This document shows positions 29,282-36,374 of a DNA stretch of 64,000 bases, piece by piece. A program made the position numbers and the translations under genes. Source of the DNA: Nocardia shimofusensis NBRC 100134 (GTDB lineage Bacteria > Actinomycetota > Actinomycetes > Mycobacteriales > Mycobacteriaceae); the NCBI RefSeq assembly GCF_001613125.1, contig NZ_BDBT01000004.1:186001-250000 (forward strand), given 5' to 3'. The notes beneath the pieces were generated by a model. The model had not been told where the DNA came from. It worked only from the letters and a program-made list of their open reading frames with translations, and searched no databases. How positions within the stretch are numbered: position 1 is the first letter of the stretch; the number at the start of each line of letters is the position of its first letter.

Positions 29282-30283
29282 TCAGTTGTGCCAACGCATC
29301 GCCGCCGCGGCGGCGAAATCACCGGCGTGCGCGAATCCCGCCATCACCACCAGCGAACCGTCGGCGATCCTGCCCTCTCGGATCGCGGTGTCGAGCGTCA
29401 CCGGAACCGCCGCGCCGTAGAGGTTTCCGCAGCGGTCGAAGGTGTCGAGATGCTGCTCGGGTTCCAGCCCCAGTGCCCGGCGCCAATTGCGCAGGAACAG
29501 CCGATTGGGTTGATTCGTGACCAGGTAGTCGATGGCGCCGAGATCGATGTCGATCTGTTTGCACAGCTCGCCGACCACCTCCGGGACCAGTCGATTCCCC
29601 CGATCGATGATCTCCTTGGACTTCTGTTGATCGAACACGATCTCCAGCTCGCCGCTGCCCGCCGCCCAGTACTTGCGGCCGTCGCCGGTCGCGGGCGACA
29701 TATCCGGTGCGAAGGCGGGCGTATTCCGGACGTGGACGCCCAGCACGGGGGAACGGCCGTCGCCGGTGACATAGGCGACGCCACAACCGTCTCCGGCTAT
29801 GGCCGCACTCTGCTTTCCGCTCAGCTCCGGCTGGGCGAACAACTGGCCCGCAGTATTCTGAATATTCGCCAGCAGAACGGTTCTCGCCTCACCGCTGCTG
29901 ATCATCGCGCGAGCGATCTTGAGCATGTACGGAAAGGCGCCGCACCCGCCGTTGTGCAGATCGAGCACCAGCGCCGGATCGCACCCCAGCCGGTAGGCGG
30001 CCTCCGCCCCGCATCCGGTGATGCATTCGTCGGGTAACAGGGTGTTCGTGATCAGCAGATCGATATTGCCGGCCGGCTCGAGGCCGAGGCGCTCGAACAT
30101 CGGCCGCGCGGCTTCGACGACCATGTCCGCCGCCCGCTGGGTGGGCGCGATCCGGTGCCGCTGGTCGGGCAGACGAAAAAGTGGGCTCTGGGCCATCGGA
30201 TCGGCCGCCGCGACCGCAGGGTCGACCGTGAGCACCTCCGGCGGGAGGTAGCTGCCGAATGCCGCGATACTCATCGGATGCAC
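29282..30283 (-). CDS. Ketosynthase III-like protein with an altered active site
   Basis: The 333-residue protein has the thiolase fold of KAS III enzymes: Cys114 in HNGGCGAF and the GNLYGAA segment with Asn287. The canonical HQAN motif reads NQPN (257-260), so the His of the Cys-His-Asn triad is replaced by Asn. Members with altered triads include acyltransferases that form esters or amides and starter-unit enzymes, so ordinary decarboxylative condensation is doubtful. The GTG start is preceded by AGGAGAGGAAG; an ATG three codons later is the alternative. It converges on the thioesterase and is divergent from the SRPBCC gene. Confidence 0.85.
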   Translation of the reverse strand: MHPMSIAAFGSYLPPEVLTVDPAVAAADPMAQSPLFRLPDQRHRIAPTQRAADMVVEAARPMFERLGLEPAGNIDLLITNTLLPDECITGCGAEAAYRLGCDPALVLDLHNGGCGAFPYMLKIARAMISSGEARTVLLANIQNTAGQLFAQPELSGKQSAAIAGDGCGVAYVTGDGRSPVLGVHVRNTPAFAPDMSPATGDGRKYWAAGSGELEIVFDQQKSKEIIDRGNRLVPEVVGELCKQIDIDLGAIDYLVTNQPNRLFLRNWRRALGLEPEQHLDTFDRCGNLYGAAVPVTLDTAIREGRIADGSLVVMAGFAHAGDFAAAAAMRWHN

Positions 30284-30349
30284 GTGGACTTCCTCTCCTG
30301 CCGAAATCTCGTATTCAACTATCTCTCAATACCTTTGAGGCGCACCAGT

Positions 30350-30379
30350 TTGCCTGCGTCAGGCGCGCGACCGTATCTT
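30350..30379 (+). promoter_or_regulatory. Predicted promoter of the SRPBCC gene
   Basis: TTGCCT at 30350-30355 and TATCTT at 30374-30379 are separated by 18 bp. The -10 box ends 8 bp before the ATG at 30388, so the transcript should be leaderless or nearly so. Confidence 0.5.
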
Positions 30380-30387
30380 TCCGGAGT

Positions 30388-30861
30388 ATGGATGTGGTCG
30401 TGCGCCAGCTTATGAAATGTTCCCCCGACGAATATCTCGATTTCGTCATGGACGTCGAGCGCTATGCCGAGGTCGATGACAAGATCACGTCGCTTTCCTG
30501 GATACGGCGCGAAGGCGATGTCGTTCGGTTCCGATTCCGGCCCGCGCTTCCCGGATTGCCGCGGCCGATGCCGAAAATGGTGCTTCAGCTGACGCTGGTG
30601 GCCGGCGAGCGCATCGATCTCCGACTGGCGCCGCTACCGATGAACAAGTTCGGCAACCGCGTCATGACCTATACGGGCAGTTTCGTCTGCACGCCCGCCG
30701 ACGGCGGCACCCTCGTCACGAGTTCCACGACGCTGGAGGTGATTCCAGCGCTGCGATGGCTCGTCGAACCGATCCTGCGACGGACTCTGCCCGCGAACTT
30801 CCAGGCGGAGATCGAACACGCCAAGTCCTATATCGAGGCCCGTAGCGCCTACAACAGCTGA
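30388..30861 (+). CDS. SRPBCC (START-like) protein, paralogue 1
   Basis: The 157-residue protein is a small helix-grip domain with a hydrophobic pocket, a family of polyketide cyclases, dehydratases and lipid carriers. Shared core segments with the protein at 32237-32710 (MDVERYAEVDDKI, ALRWLV.PILRR) and the same length make the two paralogues, about half identical by eye. The ATG at 30388 is chosen because it gives equal length to the paralogue and fits a leaderless transcript; a GTG two codons later is possible. It overlaps the convergent flavoprotein gene by 13 bp. The function is unproven; binding or cyclising a product of this cluster is plausible. Confidence 0.82.
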   Translation: MDVVVRQLMKCSPDEYLDFVMDVERYAEVDDKITSLSWIRREGDVVRFRFRPALPGLPRPMPKMVLQLTLVAGERIDLRLAPLPMNKFGNRVMTYTGSFVCTPADGGTLVTSSTTLEVIPALRWLVEPILRRTLPANFQAEIEHAKSYIEARSAYNS

Positions 30862-32126
30862 GCCGTGACGGGTGTCGCGCCGCTCCCACGAAAGGTCAGG
30901 CGCCGGCGCAGGGCGGCGAACAGTGCGCGGGCCACGAACACCGGATGCAGGGCGGTGAACATGGAGGAATTGCGGGTCACCGCTTTGGTGACGCGTGCTC
31001 CCACCCACGAGTCGTGCACCGCGGCGGACAGCAGCACTCGCATCAGGATCGACAACTCGGGACGCTTGCTCAGATCGACGATTTGCAGCTGATGCGGCCA
31101 CAATCGGAAGCGGTGTGTGCGCTGGTACTTTCGCGCCGCCGCGTCGATTCCGTCGGCGGCGCCCTCGAGCAGTGGCCGCGCCACCGCGTCGCTGAGCCAC
31201 TCGGCCGTCTGTAGCGCCCAGCCCAGACCCGCGCCCTCCGCCGGATCGGCCGACATCGCGGCATCGCCGATCAGCGCGACACCGGGCGCGGTGATCCGCG
31301 GGCGCGTGATACTCGGGTAGTCGCGGTAACCGATGACCTCGGAAACACGTTCGGCGCTGCTGAGATCCGGGACACCGGGCAGGCCCGAGTACGCGGCCAG
31401 CAGTGCTGCCTCCTTGTCCGCGGCGGCGGCGTACTGCTTCTTGTCGAGCAGGCCGGCGAGCACCACCTGCCCGTCGTCCATGGCGCCGATCGAGACGATC
31501 TCGGGCATCTTCAGCCAGATGCTCAGCGTCCGGTCCTCGGGGACCTCCACATTGCGGTAGTAGGCGAAGACGCATGAGCGGCAGTTCTCGGATCGATGAC
31601 CCCGCAGCCCGGCGAACTCGGCGATCTTCGAATGGCGCCCGTCCGCGCCGATCACCAGCCTCGCTCGCAGTCGCCGATTCTCGCCGTGCACGGCGGCCTC
31701 GACACCGTCGACGCGTCCGCGCGCGTCCCTGGTCAGATTGCGAACCCTGGCGCCCAGCAGCAGATCGACCTGCGGCACCTCGGCGGCGGCGTTGCGGGCC
31801 AGCGGATCCAGGGTTTCGCGGCGGATGTTGTAACCGTGTGGCGGACGGTCGTTCGTGCGGGGCGCGCGCAGCCAACCGTAGGGAGTCAGATAGGCGTCGT
31901 GAGAGGGGACGCCGCCGGCATCCTCGATGAGTTTGTCCAGTCCTGCGCGCCTCATGGTCGGCAACGCGCTCGACCGGATGGACGAGGTGCACAGCCGTTT
32001 GTAGGTTTCCGGATTCCGATGCGCCTCCAGCAGCGCGATCCGCAAGCCCGCGCGGCCCAGCAGAATTGCCGCGGTACATCCTGCGAGACCGGCGCCCACG
32101 ATTACCACGTCATAGTCGTCGTTCAT
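30849..32126 (-). CDS. FAD-dependent monooxygenase (PHBH / geranylgeranyl-reductase-like fold)
   Basis: The 425-residue flavoprotein has VVIVGAGLAGCTAA at the N-terminus, the second FAD motif VIGADGRHSKIAEFAG and the GDAAMSADPAEGAG segment with the conserved GD. I see no halogenase signature (GWxWxIP) and no membrane segment. Class A monooxygenases and isoprenoid reductases share this fold, so either hydroxylation/epoxidation or reduction of a prenyl chain is possible. The latter is attractive because a UbiA prenyltransferase is in the same operon. The start at ATG 32126 is chosen; the open frame further upstream reads as non-protein sequence across an intergenic gap. It is the last gene of the minus-strand isonitrile operon. 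Confidence 0.85.
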   Translation of the reverse strand: MNDDYDVVIVGAGLAGCTAAILLGRAGLRIALLEAHRNPETYKRLCTSSIRSSALPTMRRAGLDKLIEDAGGVPSHDAYLTPYGWLRAPRTNDRPPHGYNIRRETLDPLARNAAAEVPQVDLLLGARVRNLTRDARGRVDGVEAAVHGENRRLRARLVIGADGRHSKIAEFAGLRGHRSENCRSCVFAYYRNVEVPEDRTLSIWLKMPEIVSIGAMDDGQVVLAGLLDKKQYAAAADKEAALLAAYSGLPGVPDLSSAERVSEVIGYRDYPSITRPRITAPGVALIGDAAMSADPAEGAGLGWALQTAEWLSDAVARPLLEGAADGIDAAARKYQRTHRFRLWPHQLQIVDLSKRPELSILMRVLLSAAVHDSWVGARVTKAVTRNSSMFTALHPVFVARALFAALRRRLTFRGSGATPVTAQLL

Positions 32127-32236
32127 AGGAACTCTCTTCGAGTGTGGTGGACGGAATGCCTTGTACGGCAGCTGATCCCATCCTCGCACCAGTAGGAGTT
32201 CGGCGACAAAGTTCACCGGCGAGGCGAGCAGGCGGG

Positions 32237-32710
32237 TCAATGCCGGCTGCTGCGCCTTTCGATATATGCCTTGGCCTGCCGAATCTCGGTCTCGATATTT
32301 CCCGGGAGATTGCGGCGCAGAATGGGATCGACCAGCCAGCGGAGCGCCGGTGTGATTTCGGCTGCCATCGTCCTGGTGACCAGGGTGCCGTTCTCGCCGG
32401 GTTCGCAGACGAAACTCGCATCGAACTTCATCAGCCGATGCCACAGCTTGCTGTCCGGCAGCGGCGCGAGTCCGACATCGACTCGTTTGCCCGGTGTGAG
32501 AATTCCCTGCGCGATCATCTTCGGCGCCGGGCCGGGAAGTCCGGGCATCGCCGGGCGGAATTTGAATTCGACGCGATTCCCATCGCGGCGAACCCAATCG
32601 AAGCGTCCGATCTTGTCGTCCACTTCCGCATATCGTTCGACGTCCATCGCGAATTCGAGGAATTCTTCGGGAGAGCAAGCCATGGTCTGTTGTGCCCGTG
32701 CTTCCACCAT
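32237..32710 (-). CDS. SRPBCC (START-like) protein, paralogue 2
   Basis: This 157-residue protein is the paralogue of the one at 30388-30861, with the same MDVERYAEVDDKI and ALRWLVDPILRR segments and the same length. It lies between the UbiA gene and the flavoprotein gene on the minus strand, separated by about 110 bp from each. Having two versions next to one oxygenase suggests that both bind related intermediates, or that they act as a heteromer. No clear ribosome site was seen before the ATG at 32710. Confidence 0.82.
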   Translation of the reverse strand: MVEARAQQTMACSPEEFLEFAMDVERYAEVDDKIGRFDWVRRDGNRVEFKFRPAMPGLPGPAPKMIAQGILTPGKRVDVGLAPLPDSKLWHRLMKFDASFVCEPGENGTLVTRTMAAEITPALRWLVDPILRRNLPGNIETEIRQAKAYIERRSSRH

Positions 32711-32820
32711 GGTGGCGAGTCTATCGCGGATCTTTCCGGGGTCCTACTACTTCGACGGTGGTTCACGCAGGTTCCCCGTACCGCACCCGTGCGGGAACGG
32801 CCCGGCCGTGGGTCGGCGAA

Positions 32821-33807
32821 TCAGCCCGAAACCACGAGATTCCCGATGGCCATCACAATCGCCCCCGCCCAGGCCAGACGGCGACCGAGCAATCGGCCCA
32901 GCAAGGGATTACGCTCGAGTGCGCCGAGACGGAACTGGGCCAGCCGGGCGGCGAACACCGGGCACAGGAGCGCTGCGAGCAGCGGCGGCAGTATCCCCGT
33001 CACCACGAGCACTCCCACCACGAGGATGTCCGCGACGGCGAGTGCGCCGAGCAGTCTGATGTAGTTGCGCTCCCCGGCGATGGTCGCGATGTTGAGCCTG
33101 CCTGCGCCGCGGTCGGTCTCCAGGTCACGTAGGTTGGAGTACATCGACACCATCATCAGCCAGAAGGCGAACAGCGCACCCTCGACCAGGATGCGCCCGG
33201 TGAGCCCGCCGGTCAGCGCCCAATACGGAATCAGCACCAGCTCCAGCGTCCACAGCAGGAGCACCATTTCCTGGAAGCCGATGTGGCTGAACTTGATTCC
33301 GTAGGAATACTGCAGCGAGACGCACACGCCGGCAACGGCGAGTGCGATCAGCGCAAGCGGGTGATGCGGCGTCATGAGCAGGCCTGTCAAGAGCAGCAGC
33401 AGACCGACTGCCACGCATGTCCACGCGAACCGCACCGCCTGTCCGAGCCGCAGCTCCCCGGTGACCAGCGGTTTCCACTTGGCGCGCCGCAGCGCGCTGG
33501 GATTGTCCTGATAGTTCTTCGCGTCGGTGCCGTCCCGGTAGCCGGTGATGTCGTCGAAGGCGATCACCGCGCTGTGGAGCAGGAAGTACCCCACAATGAT
33601 CAGGGCCAGAGCCACCCAGGTGCTCGCCTCGCGCGCGACAGCCGTGGGCAGCAGTGTCGCCACCAACAGATAGCCCAGGTTGTAGTCGAGAAAATAGACA
33701 TTGGCGAGGTGTCCGTAGGCTCGCACGGACCTCGTCGCGGGGGTCAGCAGATCGACCAATGCAGCATTCCAATCGTTTCGCCCGTCATCCGCTGTCGCGA
33801 TGGGCAC
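32821..33807 (-). CDS. UbiA-family membrane prenyltransferase
   Basis: The 328-residue integral-membrane protein has the two Asp-rich motifs of the UbiA superfamily: DDITGYRD (Asp85, Asp86, Asp92) and DLETD (Asp228, Asp232). About eight hydrophobic segments lie around them. These enzymes transfer an isoprenyl chain from its diphosphate, usually to an aromatic or quinone-like acceptor. It is 11 bp downstream of the oxygenase gene and starts with GTG. Its place directly after PvcA- and PvcB-like genes suggests that an isonitrile-bearing aromatic could be the acceptor. Some UbiA members instead cyclise terpenes, which cannot be excluded. Confidence 0.88.
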   Translation of the reverse strand: MPIATADDGRNDWNAALVDLLTPATRSVRAYGHLANVYFLDYNLGYLLVATLLPTAVAREASTWVALALIIVGYFLLHSAVIAFDDITGYRDGTDAKNYQDNPSALRRAKWKPLVTGELRLGQAVRFAWTCVAVGLLLLLTGLLMTPHHPLALIALAVAGVCVSLQYSYGIKFSHIGFQEMVLLLWTLELVLIPYWALTGGLTGRILVEGALFAFWLMMVSMYSNLRDLETDRGAGRLNIATIAGERNYIRLLGALAVADILVVGVLVVTGILPPLLAALLCPVFAARLAQFRLGALERNPLLGRLLGRRLAWAGAIVMAIGNLVVSG

Positions 33808-33818
33808 CGGCCGTCGGG

Positions 33819-34628
33819 TCAGAGGATCTGGATGCGCTGCATGTGCCGCTCGGTGGATCCGGTGAAGCGGTTGCGCCCGTGCAGCAGGGCATGGTTCTCG
33901 GCGACGACGATGTCACCGGTCCGCCAGGCGTGCTCATAGCAGTAGCGAGGGTCGTGCAGGCGCGAGCTGAGCTCCCCCATCAGGTGCGTCGCCATCTCCG
34001 GGGGGTGCCCTTCGACGTTGAGGAGCAAAGGGTTTCGGTACCGCGCCGGGTCCAGTGGCTCGGCGTACCGGATCGTTGTCTCGCCTGTCACCGGATGGAT
34101 TGTCAGGACCGGATGGGTCATCGTGCCGCCGTAGTGTGCCAGCCGATCGGTGCGGTAGGTGATCGAGGTGTGGGCCCACAGGTCGCGCAGTTCCTCGGGC
34201 GCGTCTCGGTACACCCTGGTCGCGTCCGAGAACACCGTCTCGCCACCCGCGCCCGGCGAACACCCACGCAGGCACTGGAACAGGAAGTACCGCGGCGCCC
34301 GATCCTGCCACGCCCCGTCCCAGTGGAACGGCACGTCCCCGGAGTCGAACAGGTAGTTCTTCGGATCCTCTTGTACGACCAGGTCCAGAATCGTGCCGAA
34401 CTCCCACTGCACGAGTTCACCCGCGGCCCGGCAGTATGCCTCGAGGGCGAGCGCGTCGAGCAACTCGTATCCGCGCAGGACCAGCACCTTGGCCGACAGA
34501 GTCGTGGCCAGCAGGCAATCGATGGGTACATCGGCGAGGGTCTGCCCGGCGGCAGGCGCAGTCACCAGCCGCCCGAACGGTGCCAGATCGACGCCCTCGA
34601 GCAGGACTTGCTGCCGTTGATCGGTCAC
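33819..34628 (-). CDS. Fe(II)/2-oxoglutarate oxygenase, TauD/PvcB type
   Basis: The 269-residue protein has the iron-binding facial triad of TauD enzymes: His102 and Asp104 in PFHWDGAW and the distal His250 in HALLHGR, with a nearby Arg for 2-oxoglutarate. PvcB-type partners of isonitrile synthases oxidise the isonitrile amino acid, giving a vinyl isonitrile after decarboxylation or desaturation. The GTG start overlaps the isonitrile synthase stop by 4 bp, so the two proteins are translationally coupled, which strongly supports the pairing. Outside this context it would be called only a TauD-family dioxygenase. Confidence 0.9.
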   Translation of the reverse strand: MTDQRQQVLLEGVDLAPFGRLVTAPAAGQTLADVPIDCLLATTLSAKVLVLRGYELLDALALEAYCRAAGELVQWEFGTILDLVVQEDPKNYLFDSGDVPFHWDGAWQDRAPRYFLFQCLRGCSPGAGGETVFSDATRVYRDAPEELRDLWAHTSITYRTDRLAHYGGTMTHPVLTIHPVTGETTIRYAEPLDPARYRNPLLLNVEGHPPEMATHLMGELSSRLHDPRYCYEHAWRTGDIVVAENHALLHGRNRFTGSTERHMQRIQIL

Positions 34629-35611
34629 GATTGTCCTTTCGACGTGGCGGGCGCGGGGGCGAGCGAACTCGACCCGATCGGCTCCGCGAGAACGAAATGG
34701 CTGGGCCTGTTGTTGCGCCACACCAGGCGGGCGCCGAGCTTCTCGGCCTGTGCGCGCTTGACCAGCACGTGACGCAGTCCGTCGTCGAGCACCACGCCGT
34801 GCCACGGGGTGAGCCAGCTGTCGGTGGTGCCCAGCAGGTGAAATCCGATCTTGGTGTCGTGGTTCGCCTGGGGGTGGATGGACAGCCGCACTGCGTCGGG
34901 GAAGGCTCCCGCGACGACCCGGCTCCACGCCTGGCTGCGTTGGACCACTTGGTAGGCGGTCAGTTTCGCGTGATTACGGATCTGGGTGGCACTGAGCTCC
35001 GGCATCAGAGCCGCACTGTCCTCGGTGACGAACCGGTGGATGCCGTTGAACATCCGACGGGCCGCGGGCGCGGAACGCACCGCGTCGCGGATCTTCTCGA
35101 TCGGATCGGCGTGCTCGTCGAGCAGCCGGCCGCGACGCTGCTCCCAGCTCAGTCCAGGCATGACGTCGGCCAGCGCGTAAAGCCCGATCGCTCCGCCGCC
35201 GATCGAGCGGATGATCCTGAGCAGTTCGGCGCCGTAGTCGTCGACGTGCTCGTCCCGGATACCCAGGACGTCGCTGAACACGTGCCCGTCGGAGCAGACG
35301 GTGACTACCGCGCCCGGTGCGTACACCGCCGAGATCCGCTCGCAGAAAGCCTGGATCGACTCGAGGGCCAGCTGCTCTCCCAGGTCCGGCAACCGCCCGA
35401 CGGTCTTACGCCGGTTACGTGACTTCGCCGGGAACGCCGGGATGACGAAGTGCACCGGCTCACCGGCCGCGACATGCCGGCAGATCCTGTCGAGGTGGGG
35501 AGCGAAGCATTCCGGGCACGGCTCGGCCGAGCACGGATCCGACGGGTCGGTGGTGCGGCGACGCCGGAACACGATGCGCAGAATCGCCTCGGCCAGTCGG
35601 ACATGCTCCAT
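34625..35611 (-). CDS. pvcA: Isonitrile synthase, PvcA/DIT1 family
   Basis: The 328-residue protein matches the pyoverdine/dityrosine (DIT1/PvcA) family: FPAKSRNRRKTVG with LPDLGE (about 60-79), CSDGHVFSDVLGI (106-118), a late RLSIHPQ and the WLTPWHGVV segment. PvcA enzymes convert the amino group of L-Tyr or L-Trp to an isonitrile using a carbon from ribulose-5-phosphate. The N-terminus carries a CPEC pair. This is the diagnostic gene of the operon; the PvcB-like oxygenase overlaps its end and the isonitrile-hydratase-like gene lies 48 bp upstream. Whether the substrate is Tyr or Trp cannot be told by eye. Confidence 0.93.
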   Translation of the reverse strand: MEHVRLAEAILRIVFRRRRTTDPSDPCSAEPCPECFAPHLDRICRHVAAGEPVHFVIPAFPAKSRNRRKTVGRLPDLGEQLALESIQAFCERISAVYAPGAVVTVCSDGHVFSDVLGIRDEHVDDYGAELLRIIRSIGGGAIGLYALADVMPGLSWEQRRGRLLDEHADPIEKIRDAVRSAPAARRMFNGIHRFVTEDSAALMPELSATQIRNHAKLTAYQVVQRSQAWSRVVAGAFPDAVRLSIHPQANHDTKIGFHLLGTTDSWLTPWHGVVLDDGLRHVLVKRAQAEKLGARLVWRNNRPSHFVLAEPIGSSSLAPAPATSKGQS

Positions 35612-35659
35612 AGCATCCTCGCATCGTGATTCGGCGACTCGAGCCGCCGCCGGGACGGC

Positions 35660-36325
35660 TCAGTTCTGGATTGCTCGTCGGATGTACTGCTTTTCGAATT
35701 CGCCCATCATCATCGAGACGAGGTCGACGATCGGCTGGGTCGCTTTGCGCGGAGTGCCCGACTCGAACGGTGGCCGGGGATCGTATTCGAGGGCGAGTTG
35801 AATGCATTGTGCGAGTTCGGGAGCCGCGAAATCGGCTACCAGGGTCAGCGCCAGATCGATTCCCGCCGAGGACCCCGCGCCGGTGGCGATGCGCTCGCCC
35901 ATGACGATGCGCTGGTCTGTGGGGTGCGCGCCGTACTCGGCGAGTTCGTCGTAGAAGTTCCAGTGCGTGGCAGCCGGCTGATTGTCCAGAACGCCCGCGG
36001 CGGCGAGGATGTGCGCTCCGGTGCACACCGAGGTGGTCCACCTGGTGTGTGGATGTGCCCCGCGCACCCAGTCGACGATCGGCCCGCTCTCCCTGGCGAT
36101 TGTGAGCGAGCCCGCGCCGCCGGGGATCAGGAGAATGTCGGGGCGCGGGACGTCTGCGAAAGTGGTGTCGATCGGCAACTGCAGCAGACCGTGATCGTCG
36201 GCAAGCGTGCCCTTCTCCGCGGCGCACAGCACCACGTCGGCGTTCGGCACGGTCGTGAAGACCTGATACGGGCCGATGGCGTCCAGTGCGGTGAAACCCG
36301 GATACAGGCCGAGGGCGATGATCAC
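35660..36325 (-). CDS. DJ-1/PfpI-family protein, isonitrile hydratase-like
   Basis: The 221-residue protein starts at a GTG with AGGAG 6 bases upstream. It is a DJ-1/PfpI fold protein with the nucleophile elbow TSVCTGAHILAAAG; the Cys is residue 101, the same number as the essential Cys reported for Pseudomonas isonitrile hydratase. Other segments shared with that enzyme from memory are the IPGGAG turn, the ATHW motif after the elbow and LEYDPRPPF near the C-terminus. Isonitrile hydratase turns R-NC into the N-formamide. Located next to an isonitrile synthase, it could protect the host, remove excess isonitrile, or make an N-formyl final product. DJ-1 proteins of this subgroup without isonitrile activity also exist. 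Confidence 0.88.
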   Translation of the reverse strand: MIIALGLYPGFTALDAIGPYQVFTTVPNADVVLCAAEKGTLADDHGLLQLPIDTTFADVPRPDILLIPGGAGSLTIARESGPIVDWVRGAHPHTRWTTSVCTGAHILAAAGVLDNQPAATHWNFYDELAEYGAHPTDQRIVMGERIATGAGSSAGIDLALTLVADFAAPELAQCIQLALEYDPRPPFESGTPRKATQPIVDLVSMMMGEFEKQYIRRAIQN

Positions 36326-36374
36326 GAAATTCTCCTGGTAAGACGATCGCGACAGCATGAGGGATGCCGCGTTT

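Noticed and set aside
30849..32126. Flavin-dependent halogenase
   Set aside because: The halogenase signature GWxWxIP is not present; motifs fit class A monooxygenases or prenyl reductases.
32127..32678. N-terminal extension of the FAD monooxygenase
   Set aside because: It would pass through the intergenic gap and most of the SRPBCC gene in another frame; the FAD motif starts properly after ATG 32126.
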